Assembly: GCF_003287275.1 (NCBI RefSeq)
Contig: NZ_QEVW01000005.1
Coordinates: 744,001 to 808,000 of the forward strand
Source: Paenibacillus taichungensis
Lineage (GTDB): Bacteria > Bacillota > Bacilli > Paenibacillales > Paenibacillaceae
DNA length: 64,000 nucleotides
Reading direction: 5' to 3'
Shown here: piece after piece, positions 43,918 to 54,800 of the stretch
How the letters are laid out: every line of letters starts with the position of its first letter
Numbering within the stretch: the first letter of the stretch is position 1
Program-made: the position numbers and the translations under genes
The notes under the pieces: model-generated
Databases searched by the model: none
The model's input: only the letters and a program-made list of their open reading frames with translations
Told to the model about the DNA's origin: nothing

Positions 43918-45528
43918 TTACTTGGAAGACCACAGTTCCATACGCTGAGCATATTTCTCGTTAATGATATCTTCCACTTTCTCATCGCCAGCCTTCTTCA
44001 TATCCTCCAGCATCTTGTCAAATACGGAGTTGGCTTCAGCTTCACTTGGAGCAATAATGGCTCTCGTAATGCTCTGATCCATAATATCCTTCACCTTCTG
44101 GGCCGTCAGTGCTTGAGGTGTTCCCCCATCCGGATTCAAGTTATCATACTGTGCTGTATCCCATACGGAATCCCCAAGACTCTTGAGGGCCAATTCATCC
44201 ACTTCACTACGTTGGAATTTAACAGCCATGTCATATGGCTGTCCATTTGGATCCAGACCATTTTTGACAAACCATAACCATTTACGAACGCCACTTTTCT
44301 TCACCGTATCATCCCAATTATCCTTGAAACTCTGCAGGAATGCAGGGTCTGGTTGTCGCTTGCCATCCACCATGGTGTATTGCTCGCCTTCCTTGCCCCA
44401 CAACAGCAAATGCTGTCCTTCATCACTCGCCAGATAATTAAACAGCTTAACGGTCTCTTCTGGGTGCTTGTTATTTTTGGTAATAGCAATCGCATCCCAT
44501 CCAAGCGAGCTTCTTGGGCCAAATGTAGTTTGGGCCGGATCTACACCTGGAGCAACAACCTTATATGCGAACAACTGATTCTTTTCCCCGCCATCCTTCT
44601 TCAGGGCCGCATTGCCGTTACCTGGGTCCCAATATGCTCCTGGGGTAGCGAATACCGCGCCAGTTGTCAGCTTTTGAATCCATGTCTGCGTTTTGCTAAT
44701 GGCAAATTCCTTCTCAATCAGACCTTCTCTATATAAACGATTCATATATAAGAGCATTTCACGATATTTGGGGTCCTTTACATCATATTGCAGACGTCCG
44801 TTGTTGTCATAATACGTTTTTAAACCCCACATGCCTTTGAATGTTCCCAGATTCGCGCCCATGTTTTCACCGTTCATCGTCATGGGAATGGACTCTTTGC
44901 CATCAATCGTATTATATTTTTCTTTGAAATTTTTCAGGAGTGCTTCAAACTCGTCCGTTGTGAGTGGCTGTGAACCATCAGCTTTATCTGGAAGGAACTC
45001 TTCCAACAAGTTTTGTCTCATCAGCATACCGAAGACCGGATCACTGTCGAGTCCATACCAGTTTGCCAGATAGTAGTTTTTGCCGTCTGTATAACGTGTT
45101 TTGGTCAAGGTTTCGCCATACATTTCTTTCAGATCAGAACCATACTTTTCAATTAACTCATCCAGTGGAATGAATGCGCCGCTTGAAATATATTTATCGA
45201 GGGAAGCATCTCCCCGGCTCATGACCACCACATCCGGATAGTCACCACTGGCAAGCATCAGGCTCAGTTTTTCCGTTGGATTACCCGTTGGCTGTTGTAT
45301 GGAAATCTCTATGCCTGTCTTTTTGGTAATTTCCTGGGCAACCGCATCGGTAAAAGGTTCTCCTTTGGTATTACCATCAAACCAGGTCAGCGTAATCGGC
45401 CCTTGTTCCGCATCTTTACCCGCTGTATTGTTCTCCCCATCATTGGAAGAGCAGCCCGCAAGCAAACCAACGACTAATGCAGCCGTAATCCCCATGGTCA
45501 TCCATTTTTTTGTCTTTGTCATTGACAC
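43918..45528 (-). CDS. Extracellular solute-binding lipoprotein of a sugar ABC importer (LplA-type)
   Basis: This 536-residue lipoprotein has a lipobox (LVVGLLAGC) after a basic N-terminus and an acidic Asn/Glu-rich linker. It is the binding subunit of the LplBC permeases encoded upstream. GTG at 45528 has GGAGG seven bases upstream, and ATG at 45522 is a close alternative. In this locus the likely ligand is an oligosaccharide released by the surface enzyme. The terminator 43864-43897 follows. Confidence 0.92.
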   Translation of the reverse strand: MSMTKTKKWMTMGITAALVVGLLAGCSSNDGENNTAGKDAEQGPITLTWFDGNTKGEPFTDAVAQEITKKTGIEISIQQPTGNPTEKLSLMLASGDYPDVVVMSRGDASLDKYISSGAFIPLDELIEKYGSDLKEMYGETLTKTRYTDGKNYYLANWYGLDSDPVFGMLMRQNLLEEFLPDKADGSQPLTTDEFEALLKNFKEKYNTIDGKESIPMTMNGENMGANLGTFKGMWGLKTYYDNNGRLQYDVKDPKYREMLLYMNRLYREGLIEKEFAISKTQTWIQKLTTGAVFATPGAYWDPGNGNAALKKDGGEKNQLFAYKVVAPGVDPAQTTFGPRSSLGWDAIAITKNNKHPEETVKLFNYLASDEGQHLLLWGKEGEQYTMVDGKRQPDPAFLQSFKDNWDDTVKKSGVRKWLWFVKNGLDPNGQPYDMAVKFQRSEVDELALKSLGDSVWDTAQYDNLNPDGGTPQALTAQKVKDIMDQSITRAIIAPSEAEANSVFDKMLEDMKKAGDEKVEDIINEKYAQRMELWSSK

Positions 45529-45654
45529 CCTAATTCCTCCCTATGAATAAATTCCTGTAGTGATTGATTGAGCATTTCCAAAACGATCTTTGCCCACCCC
45601 CTCTCAGGAGAGGCCACCGGACAAGCCCTTCCTGCAACCGGATTATGGAATAGA

Positions 45655-46548
45655 TTAACTCTTCACCGCTCCCAAAGTCATGCCTTTAACAAAGTATTTT
45701 TGCAGGAACGGATACACCATAACGATTGGTAAGGTGGCTACCATCGTTGCAGCCATTCGAATGGTATCGCTGGAAACGGCATTTCGTTTGGCCGAGTTGG
45801 CCAGCATTTGCGTTTGTGAAATCATGCCGCCAGTCTGAAATTGATTCAATATTTTGACAAGTACGGCTTGTAAGGTCTTCAGGTCCGAGCTGTAGGTGAA
45901 CGCATAGGAATCAAACCAGGCATTCCAATGCCCAATCGCTTGAAAAAGGCCCACGGTTGCAAGTACAGGTGTTGTCAGCGGCATCACAATCCGGAAGAAA
46001 ATTGTCAGATCGTTAGCGCCATCAACCCTCGCCGATTCTTCAATCTCATGGGGAAGCTGCTCCATAAAGGTACGGACAATAATCATATAGAAGACATTCA
46101 TCAAACTTGGCAAAATGAACACCGAAAATGTATCGATCATGTTCAGCGCCTTAAGCACCATGTAGAACGGAATGAGCCCGCCACTGAAATACATGGTAAA
46201 GATAAAATACAGGTTCCAGCCTTTGCGACCAACCAGATTCCGCCGACTTAGCGGATACGCAAGCATCGTAATGACGAGAACCGATAGCGGTGCGCCAATC
46301 AGCGTTCGTTTGACGGTTACCCACAGCCCGTTTAAAATCTCACTATCTTTCAAAATCTGCTGATAGCTGTCCAAGGTCAAGTCCCTCGGCCACAAGTAAA
46401 CGCCGCCCCGTACCGTATCCTCCGCGCTGTTCAATGAAAGAACGAGTATATTCCAAAACGGAAGAAATGTAACCAGTAATACGAGAATAAGAATGAAATA
46501 CACAATAATTTTGAAAATACGATCCCCGAATCTGTTCAGAATCATCAC
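45655..46548 (-). CDS. Sugar ABC transporter permease (LplC-type)
   Basis: This 297-residue permease has six membrane segments, the EAA loop ESARVDGANDL...VMPL and the ending QKYFVKGMTLGAVKS. It works with the LplB-type protein encoded just upstream. The start lies in GTGATG at 46548-46543, preceded by AGGGGAG. No ATPase gene accompanies it. Confidence 0.92.
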   Translation of the reverse strand: MMILNRFGDRIFKIIVYFILILVLLVTFLPFWNILVLSLNSAEDTVRGGVYLWPRDLTLDSYQQILKDSEILNGLWVTVKRTLIGAPLSVLVITMLAYPLSRRNLVGRKGWNLYFIFTMYFSGGLIPFYMVLKALNMIDTFSVFILPSLMNVFYMIIVRTFMEQLPHEIEESARVDGANDLTIFFRIVMPLTTPVLATVGLFQAIGHWNAWFDSYAFTYSSDLKTLQAVLVKILNQFQTGGMISQTQMLANSAKRNAVSSDTIRMAATMVATLPIVMVYPFLQKYFVKGMTLGAVKS

Positions 46549-46573
46549 AAGCGCTCCCCTCTGTCTTTTATAG

Positions 46574-47530
46574 TTAGAACAACGCCTGGTCGTTCACTTT
46601 TCTGGAAATCCGGTTCACGATGAGAACAAGAATAAAGGCAACAACGGATTTGAACATCCCCACAGCAGCCCCATATGAGAACATGCTGTTCTGTAGTCCG
46701 TATTTGTAGGCATAAATATCAATTACTTCCGAGTATTCAAGTACGGTATTATTTTGCAGCAGGTATTGCTGTTCGAATCCTGCATTCAAGATGCCTCCGA
46801 CCGCAAGAATAGCCAATATGACAATTGTAGGGCGCATGGATGGCAGCGTAATATGCCACATTTGCTTAAATCGGCTGGCTCCGTCCACCCTGGCCGCTTC
46901 GTAGAGCTCCGGATTAATGGAAGCGATTGCGGCGAGATACATTATGGCGCTGAAACCCATCTCTTTCCACATGTTCGACAGTGCGATAATCCACCAGAAT
47001 AGTGGCCCGTTCTGCAAAAATGCGACTGGTTCTTTAACGATGCCGAGCAGAACCAGAATATTGTTAAGCATTCCATCCGAAGCCAGAAGCGTAATTACAA
47101 TGTTCGCTGCAATAACCCATGAGATAAAATGCGGCAGATAAGAAACCGTCTGTACAAACCGTTTGAAAAATCCCTGTCTCGCTTCATTCAACACAAGCGC
47201 GAGAATGATTGGAGCAGGAAATCCGAAGAACAACGTCAGCAAGCTTGTCGCAAGCGTATTACGCATAACCCGATAGAAATCCCCTGTAGTAAAGAAATAC
47301 TCAAACCACTGGAAACCTACAAACTCGGCATGGAAGAACTGGTAGAAAAACGATCCCCCACCCGGCTGATAATTCGTAAACGCCATATATAGTCCAAACA
47401 TCGGACCATAGGAAAATAGCAATGTCGCAATGAAGGCAGGAAGCATAAGCACGAATAACCATTTTTGCTCTTTTAGTCTGCTTATCAGATTATTGCTCCT
47501 GACTGTTTTGATAGCGCTTACCTTATGCAT
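46574..47530 (-). CDS. Sugar ABC transporter permease (LplB-type)
   Basis: This 318-residue permease has six membrane segments and the EAA loop EAARVDGASRF...LPSM, and ends in VNDQALF. It is the first gene of the importer operon. ATG at 47530 has GGGAGGG upstream. A divergent sensor kinase begins about 220 bases away, and the shared region carries its promoter. Confidence 0.92.
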   Translation of the reverse strand: MHKVSAIKTVRSNNLISRLKEQKWLFVLMLPAFIATLLFSYGPMFGLYMAFTNYQPGGGSFFYQFFHAEFVGFQWFEYFFTTGDFYRVMRNTLATSLLTLFFGFPAPIILALVLNEARQGFFKRFVQTVSYLPHFISWVIAANIVITLLASDGMLNNILVLLGIVKEPVAFLQNGPLFWWIIALSNMWKEMGFSAIMYLAAIASINPELYEAARVDGASRFKQMWHITLPSMRPTIVILAILAVGGILNAGFEQQYLLQNNTVLEYSEVIDIYAYKYGLQNSMFSYGAAVGMFKSVVAFILVLIVNRISRKVNDQALF

Positions 47531-47683
47531 TAAATACCCTCCCTTTTTCTATACAGCAGCATGGCCAGCCATATCTTGATCAACTTCTCTCCTATTTATC
47601 ATAAATTTGACGCAGATTGCTTGCCATAGTCGAATTCTCCGAAAGATACCGCTTTTTAAAGATGTTTTTGTAAAAAGAGAGGA

Positions 47684-47712
47684 TTGGATTTACATATTCA
47701 CTCTGCTATGAT
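47684..47712 (+). promoter_or_regulatory. Candidate sigma-A promoter of the sensor kinase
   Basis: TTGGAT (47684-47689) and TATGAT (47707-47712) are spaced by 17 bases. The transcript would start near 47719. This excludes the ATG at 47684 and supports ATG 47753 as the start. Confidence 0.6.
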
Positions 47713-47752
47713 GAACTGTGCAACGAATAATCAGTCAAGAGAGGGCTATCTA

Positions 47753-49510
47753 ATGCGCCAATTTTATCGAAAATACATATACATGCCTTTTGTTAACCTG
47801 AGCTTTCGTTCCAAACTATTTATGGTATTTGTACTAGTTACCATCATTCCGATGATGCTACTGGTTTATTTTTCCTATGAACTTACCAAAACGAAACTTA
47901 CCGAGCAGATCTACATCAACATGACGAACTCAACAGCTCAGATCACTAAAAATCTGGAGAATAAACTGGATAGCTACGAACATATCTCCGCCTCCATTTA
48001 TTTGGATAATCGTCTTGCCAATTACCTTACGAACGAGTATCAGGATGATCCATCCTATTTGGACGTCTATAACTACATTGGCAATCGAATCGACACCGTG
48101 ATGGCTGCCTACCCTGATTTTGATAGCGCATTCATTTATTCGGACAATCCATCACTGCCCAAAGACAATTATTATATCCGGCCGATTACACCCGAAGTTC
48201 AGAACACGGAGTTGTTCCACAAATTGCAACAATCCTATGGGAACATTATTCATCTCTCATCGCCGCAGACTGAGAATGGTCCCGCCATGTTTACACTTGC
48301 CCGGTTGCTGAACAACAATAGTAATCAGTACCCCTATGGGATGCTGGTCTTTCAAATTTCCGAGTCTGTCATCTACTCTCTCATGGAAAAAGAAGCAGGT
48401 GGCAAAGATATCTTTATTATCAATGACAAAGGTATTATTCTTTCTTCAGCGGACAAGCAGTTAATCAACACAAGCTTGCCCGAATTGCTTCATCAGAATT
48501 TTGACGAGACGTCTTCAGGCAGATTTGATACAACGTATCAAGGCGTGAAGGCTCTGGCGGTTTATAATACGCTCAAAAACGGCTGGAAGACGGTATCCAT
48601 CTTCCCTTACGACAGTATTATCAAAGATGCCAAATCTCTCTCTCAGCTTATTATCAAAATTTCACTAGGCTTCATCGGCGTGGCGCTGTTGCTCATTTAT
48701 ATTACCGCATCGCTGTTCAGCAAACGCATCAGGACGTTAATACGGATGATTCGGCGCATTGAACGGGGGGATTTCAATCCTACCCATGAGGAACAAATGG
48801 GCAATGATGAGATAGGACAGCTTCACTTTGCTTTTGAGCAGATGACAACCCGGTTGAAAAGTCTGGTTACGGAAGTCTACCAGAAGGAGCTACAGAGCAA
48901 GGAAGCCGAACTTGATCTGCTTCAAGCTCAGATCAATCCTCACTTTCTGTATAATACACTCGGCTCGATCTCCTCTTTGGCCGTAAAGCATCAGGATCCC
49001 CAGATTCAGGATATGGTCCTTCATCTGGCCAAGTTTTATCGGATATCCCTGAATAAAGGAAAGAGCATCCTGACGATCAATGAGGAATTGAAACTGACGC
49101 AGAGCTACAACGCCATACAACTTATTCGATTTAAGGGTAAGCTGAATATCATCTACACGATAGATCAATCGATTCTGCCCTACTCGACCGTAAAGCTTGC
49201 GTTACAGCCTTTTGTGGAGAATGCAGTGATTCATGCACTTTGGAACCAGGATCGGCCCCTAAATATCCATATCAAGGGCGTCATCGAGAACAATAGTATC
49301 ATCTTATCTGTTATAGACGATGGAATGGGCATGCGGCGTAAGACGCTTCAGTCTCTGTTTGAAGAGAAAGAAGGACGAGGCTATGGCATTTCAAATGTGG
49401 ATCGGAGAATTAAGCTGAAGTTCGGTGAATATTACGGTGTTAAAGTGTATAGCAAACTAGGCATGGGAACCACGGTCCAAATTCGTCTGCCACAAAAAGA
49501 GATCACATAA
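47753..49510 (+). CDS. Sensor histidine kinase (YesM-like)
   Basis: This 585-residue membrane kinase is divergent from the LplBC-binding-protein operon. TM1 is at about 20-42, an extracytoplasmic sensor spans about 45-300, TM2 is at about 301-322, and HAMP lies at 323-375. The phospho-acceptor is His397 in QINPHFLYN, the N-box is VENAVIHALW, and the glycine box is DDGMGM. No response regulator adjoins it. The likeliest partner is the regulator at 56740-58272, nine kilobases away in the same locus. ATG at 47753 has GAGGG eight bases upstream. Confidence 0.92.
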   Translation: MRQFYRKYIYMPFVNLSFRSKLFMVFVLVTIIPMMLLVYFSYELTKTKLTEQIYINMTNSTAQITKNLENKLDSYEHISASIYLDNRLANYLTNEYQDDPSYLDVYNYIGNRIDTVMAAYPDFDSAFIYSDNPSLPKDNYYIRPITPEVQNTELFHKLQQSYGNIIHLSSPQTENGPAMFTLARLLNNNSNQYPYGMLVFQISESVIYSLMEKEAGGKDIFIINDKGIILSSADKQLINTSLPELLHQNFDETSSGRFDTTYQGVKALAVYNTLKNGWKTVSIFPYDSIIKDAKSLSQLIIKISLGFIGVALLLIYITASLFSKRIRTLIRMIRRIERGDFNPTHEEQMGNDEIGQLHFAFEQMTTRLKSLVTEVYQKELQSKEAELDLLQAQINPHFLYNTLGSISSLAVKHQDPQIQDMVLHLAKFYRISLNKGKSILTINEELKLTQSYNAIQLIRFKGKLNIIYTIDQSILPYSTVKLALQPFVENAVIHALWNQDRPLNIHIKGVIENNSIILSVIDDGMGMRRKTLQSLFEEKEGRGYGISNVDRRIKLKFGEYYGVKVYSKLGMGTTVQIRLPQKEIT

Positions 49511-49558
49511 AAAAGGAGTGCAATGCAGCCATTATTGGCTTGCAAAGCACTCCTTTTA
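49510..49558. terminator. Bidirectional terminator
   Basis: The stem AAAAGGAGTGC/GCACTCCTTTT has an inner GCC/GGC arm and lies between the kinase and the GH36 gene. Confidence 0.78.
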
Positions 49559-49580
49559 AAGCATTTTCTACAGCATCCTT

Positions 49581-51692
49581 TTATACCTGCTCACGGATAC
49601 GATACACTAGACTGTCGAAATCGCCGCGTAGAGGCAATTCCACCCCGATGTTCATCAGCGCACGGCCACTGACCGATAATCCCAGCTCTTCAATGAGATA
49701 GGTCTTGTCAGCCTGAAGACCCGCCAAACGGAGTCTTGGCAACGGTTCACCCAGCTTCTGCGAGTGAAGAAAGGCGAACAGCACATGTTCACTTGCGGCA
49801 GTATTACTGTACTGGACAGCCGTAACCCCCTTATCGCGAAGCGCAGTCAGGCGGAATTGTCTGCCGAATTGCACGAGGTGGCGAATGGCTTTGTACTGTC
49901 CTATGAATTCCCCGGACTGCTCAATCCATTCATCACTCCACTCGTTCAGATTGGAACCAATACCAAGCGTGCCCATCATTGCACTGTGGAAACGATACTT
50001 CAGAGAGACGTTTCGACCGTTCATTCCTGTAGGTGACTCGGTTACCCAACAAGTCATCATACGTGGTGCGTACGTATACGAGAAGCCTTCCTGAATGCTC
50101 AGACGGTCGAACGCATCCGTATTGTCACTCGGCCAGGACTGGTCGGCATAACGGAAGATGCCCAGATCAATCCGCGATCCACCTCCTGCGCAAGTCTCAA
50201 ACTCCACATCCGGGAACTTGGCTCTCAGCTGTGCCCATATATCATAGAGACTCTGGACATGCCTTACCCATACTTCTTTCTGACGGTTAATGGGGTGCCC
50301 CTTCATGCCTGGCTCCGTGATGGTCCGGTTCATGTCCCATTTAATGAACTTAATCTCATGGTTGCCAAGCAGTTCGGTCATGAAATTAATAATGTATTGC
50401 TTAACCTCCGGCTTGGAAATATTCAGCAGCAGCTGATTGCGAAGCTCCGTACGTCCCCGGGTCTCAAAATGATATACCCAGTCTGGATGTTCTCTATAGA
50501 GATCACTATCCGGATTGACCGACTCCGGCTCTACCCATATGCCGAATTCCATCCCAAGTCCATGAACCCGGTCAATCAGCTCCACAAGTCCGTTCGGGAA
50601 CTTCTCCTTATTCACGTTCCAGTCGCCCAACCCCGCTCGGTCGGAATGCCGCTGTCCAAACCAGCCGTCATCCACGACGAACAGCTCCACGCCCATCTTG
50701 GCTGCCCGCTCGGCAAGCGCCATTTGGTCCTGTGCATTAACATCGAAGTAGGTAGCTTCCCAAGAGTTATACAGCACTTTCCCGATTTCACTGCGAGGCA
50801 GTATGTAATTGTATTGATATTGATGCAAGCGGTGGCTCATTCCTCCAAAGCCTTCAGGGCTGAATCCGCCGACAAAGACAGGTGTCTCAAACGTTTCGCC
50901 CGCACCCAGCAACCATTCATTGTCAAAATCATTGATACCACCTGTTACCCGCACATGCGTGAATGGTGTCTTCTCAGCGACAATCTTCCAGTTGCCGCTC
51001 CAGGCCAGAGCACCAAACCATACCCCACCGCCGCTTTCTGTCGAAAGACCATCATCAATCGCAAACCATGGGTTAGCATGACCGTCCGTGAAACCTCTCC
51101 GCGATTCAAGTACCTTTTTTCCCTCTGTCAAAATGGTATTACGCAGTTGGAATTCACCTGACCATTTCCCCGTAACATGCGTAAGGCGGTAATCCTGGAG
51201 ATATGGCAATGTCCAGGCTGCGGATTGCATGCTTTCCAGCACGATATCCTCCTGTCCCTTATTTACGATATTGGCGTGCCGCTCCACCAGGTCGAATTCC
51301 GGGATGACCCGATATACCAGCTGCGTCTCAAGTGCATACACCTGATCCTTCAACGTGATAATCAACGTCTGTCTGCCATCCTGTTCAAGGATCTCGTGAC
51401 GGTCATACTTTACCTGAAGATCGCGGACACCATCAGACATACGCAGCTTCAGAGATGGCTCTGTATAAGATGCGCCTCCCCAGAAGCTGTACTCCTCCAC
51501 CTCTCCTTCCACTTCCGCGTCAAAAGAGCTATGGGATTGTAGATGGAGCAACGGAGCGCTATCCTCGATGTCCACGGGGTTACCCCAATACAGATGCTGG
51601 AGGTGTTCCCTCTCATTAATTCCGAAAATGTAGGACGAATTTTGTGTCTGTATTGCAAATATACGTAGTTGTTCATTATATTGAATCGTCAA
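49581..51692 (-). CDS. Alpha-galactosidase, GH36 (subgroup I type)
   Basis: This 703-residue cytoplasmic retaining glycosidase is expected to release terminal alpha-D-galactose. An N-terminal beta-sandwich (about 1-300) precedes the TIM barrel. The barrel contains WVEPESVNPDSDLY, the predicted nucleophile Asp453 in FIKWDMNRT, CAGGGSRID, and the predicted acid/base Asp523 in WPSDNTD. Length and motifs fit bacterial AgaN/MelA-type enzymes that work on imported oligosaccharides. TTG at 51692 is the likely start, with GAAAGGAT upstream. An ATG at 51701 overlaps that site. Confidence 0.93.
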   Translation of the reverse strand: MTIQYNEQLRIFAIQTQNSSYIFGINEREHLQHLYWGNPVDIEDSAPLLHLQSHSSFDAEVEGEVEEYSFWGGASYTEPSLKLRMSDGVRDLQVKYDRHEILEQDGRQTLIITLKDQVYALETQLVYRVIPEFDLVERHANIVNKGQEDIVLESMQSAAWTLPYLQDYRLTHVTGKWSGEFQLRNTILTEGKKVLESRRGFTDGHANPWFAIDDGLSTESGGGVWFGALAWSGNWKIVAEKTPFTHVRVTGGINDFDNEWLLGAGETFETPVFVGGFSPEGFGGMSHRLHQYQYNYILPRSEIGKVLYNSWEATYFDVNAQDQMALAERAAKMGVELFVVDDGWFGQRHSDRAGLGDWNVNKEKFPNGLVELIDRVHGLGMEFGIWVEPESVNPDSDLYREHPDWVYHFETRGRTELRNQLLLNISKPEVKQYIINFMTELLGNHEIKFIKWDMNRTITEPGMKGHPINRQKEVWVRHVQSLYDIWAQLRAKFPDVEFETCAGGGSRIDLGIFRYADQSWPSDNTDAFDRLSIQEGFSYTYAPRMMTCWVTESPTGMNGRNVSLKYRFHSAMMGTLGIGSNLNEWSDEWIEQSGEFIGQYKAIRHLVQFGRQFRLTALRDKGVTAVQYSNTAASEHVLFAFLHSQKLGEPLPRLRLAGLQADKTYLIEELGLSVSGRALMNIGVELPLRGDFDSLVYRIREQV

Positions 51693-51834
51693 GTTTATCA
51701 TCCTTTCGAGTTCCTGTTACCCTCGTGCTGTGTGTTGTGAACATACATATTATTGTAGGAAGCAGGAGTTAAATTAGCCATATCGCATTCTTACAATCCA
51801 TAGGGGAAATCATCTGTCATTCTAAGTTATGAAA

Positions 51835-51864
51835 ATAAGGCTGCGATGCAATTCGCAGCCTTAT
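51835..51864 (-). terminator. Rho-independent terminator
   Basis: A 12-bp stem ATAAGGCTGCGA/TCGCAGCCTTAT with loop TGCAAT is followed on the minus strand by TTTTC. It lies just past the stop of the surface-enzyme gene. Confidence 0.88.
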
Positions 51865-51867
51865 AAC

Positions 51868-54800
51868 TTACTTCAAAATCAGGTTATAGATGACCTGAGC
51901 CGCCTCTGCACGGGAAGCTATCCCTTTAGGCACAAACTGCCCCTGTCTTTGGCCTTGAACCAGTCCTAGTCGGGCTGCATCCTTCACCGAAACAGCTGCC
52001 CATGAAGAAACCTGAGCCATATCTGTAAACAAGATGTCTGTAGCACCCACAGGCACTTTCCCATCATTCAGTTCGTATGCTTTCATCAGCATCACCGTGA
52101 TTTCCTCTCGGGTAATCCGTGCGTCCGGCTGGAAACTGGTTGCGCTTCGGCCATTTATAATACCGGCTTGGGTCGCAATCGAGATGGGTTCCGCGTACCA
52201 CGCATCTGTCGCTACATCTGTAAATTGTACTTTCCCCGCTACGGTCAGTCTCAGGGAATGAACAAGCATAGAAGTGAATTCAGCGCGAGTGACTGCCCGG
52301 CCTGGCTCAAATTGATCTTCGTTTATACCTTCGACATAGCCCTTTGCTGCCAACTCCTTGATTACAGAGTTGGCCCAATGACTGGCCGGAACATCGGCAA
52401 ACGTCCGATTCAGTTCCAGAACGGCATACTTGCTGAAGTGGCTCACTTTAGTCGTTAATACGCCATTAACGTAATCCGATTTAAAAAATTCCAATTTCCC
52501 ATTTTCGTTAATATAATATATTCCTCCCAGTGAAGGGTCGAAGCCTTCAGCCGCTGCCAGACTCAGCGTAACCGGATGATCGAACGCAGAAAGTGTTTCG
52601 GTTGTACCTGATTTGGTTGTTGCCGAAAGGCTGAATTCATAGATTTCTCCCTTAAGGGAAACCGTTGCCCGGGAAGATGATTCCACTGCAGCAACGACCT
52701 CCTTGGCCTTGCTGCCAAGCGGAACCATTTTCAAGGAAATCATACTATCTTCCCGTTGCCCAGCTGGTAGCTTGCTCAACAGCTGCTGGAACAAACTCGC
52801 AGGTACTTGCAGGGTTAGCTTGCCTGATTTCACTTCCAGTGGATGGTTGCCGAGCTGGCGTAAAACAGCAGATGACAATTGTAGCTCCTGAGTACCAGCC
52901 TTGATGTCCACAACGGCTTTCCCTGTCCCACTGTCCACTTTCAGCATATCGGCTGTGATGACCAGTGTTACTGTACTGTTCTCCTGAGCTGTGCTGTTGC
53001 CGGAGTTCCCACTAGTAGTGTTATTGTTATTGCCATTGTTGCCAGGATTGCTTGGATTACCTGGGTTTCCTGGGTTTTCAGGATTGAGTGGTTTTTCAGT
53101 CAATTTAACCAACTTCGATTCAGCCGGTCCAAGCGAGATGGACCATGAACCCGTGGCTGACGAAGATTCTCCTGTCCACAAATCTTGTAACATGTAGGAT
53201 TTGGATTCATTCAATCCGGCACGACCCAAATTAATCGTTTTGTTTGCTGAACTATTGCCGCTGTAATTAAATACGGCAAGGTAATAATCATTGCCATCTT
53301 TCAGGACAAACGTATCTGCCGCATTTGCATTCGTATTTCCTTCAAGCGGCTTGAATACTTTGCCTTTCAGCGCCACCTGAAGAACATCCGTGTTATTGTA
53401 CAATGCTGTCATGTATTCCTGTGCCTTGGGATCGTTCACATCATCGGAATCCATCATCACCGTACCGGCAATTACACCGGAATTTACCCGGCTGCGGGCT
53501 TCCTCCAAGCTTGAAGCACTGCTTAATGCCAAATGATCTGGATCTGTATATGAATAGATCGTTCCATTTTGCCAGAAACCATATGTCAATGAATTGAGCA
53601 TATACTCCGTTTCATTGATTTTGCCATAAGTGTCACAAGAGATCCGTCTGCTATGCGCATATTGACTTGGAAAGATCGGTGCAATGGACGCACTAATAAA
53701 CATTTTCCCATCCAATCGCTCTTCAACATAACGCATCCCTTCATTGTAAGCCTGTATCCCTGTCGTCACGGTTGTATCATAATGCTGGCCTTCCAGTGAG
53801 CCGTGGGTTAGGAAATCCAGTTTGATGAATGTGAATCCAAGTGATTTAAACTTATCCAAAAAATAATTCATACGCATTTGACTTCCCGGATGTGTCACAT
53901 CCAGTGCATATGCTCCATCCAGTGTAGGCAGAGGTTCCCCCTCAGCATCCTTAAGCACAATATCACCATACGTATATTGCCCGTTGGTACCATCTACTTT
54001 TTGGCTCATATCGTTGCCCCAATACACAAATGGCCCCCAATAGATGCCTGCATGCTGACCATTGTCCTTAATTACAGATACGGCTTGAGCAAGCTCAGCA
54101 TCACTTAGATTATCCCAGTAGGAATCCATGTTAATGAATACATTACCATTATTGTTGAACTTCTTAAGATTGTTCTTGAAATAATTGGATACATCCACTA
54201 CGTTCTGATACGAAAGCCCGCTATCATAAGCTCCCCAGCTATTCCAACCTACTGGAACGCCTTGTGGCAGCTCCGGATTCAACGCCAGCGGAGGTGTAAT
54301 AATCGCATTGGCTTTTCCGTATTCTTCAAGTCCTGTGCGGTAATCACTGAAACCACCTACCATAATCAGTGGTGAGGACAGTTCAGTACCAGTCAGGCTG
54401 CCATGTGGCTGAGTATCGCGAGTAACGTCACTCGCTGCACCACCATACACAACAAATTCATTCAGACGATTAGCTGAGCCTTTCCAGTCAATACCGGTCT
54501 TCCAGGTGTCATGGGTTACTGAACCAATCACGAGACCGTTACGTGTTGAATTATTGAATACCGTTGTCATTTCGTAACTGGTATCCGCGCGGTTCATCGT
54601 TTGAGATTTATAGCGAATCCAGGCGTCATTGTCAAAAGGTACTGTAAGCATACGGTTATCCGAGCTGACGCCGATATCCACACCACCCGTATTTTTCACA
54701 GTAATTGGTGACATGTAATTACTCTGGATCTCTGTATCACTGATGGCATCCAGACGGTTGAGGAAATACGACTTATCTTCATAAAACCGATAGACCTGCT

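Noticed and set aside
47644..47657. cre-like box AGATACCGCTTTTT upstream of the kinase
   Set aside because: Only 11 of 14 positions fit, which is too weak to call.
47684..47752. Longer kinase start at ATG 47684
   Set aside because: It coincides with the -35 box of a good promoter, so it would not be in the transcript. ATG 47753 has a ribosome site.
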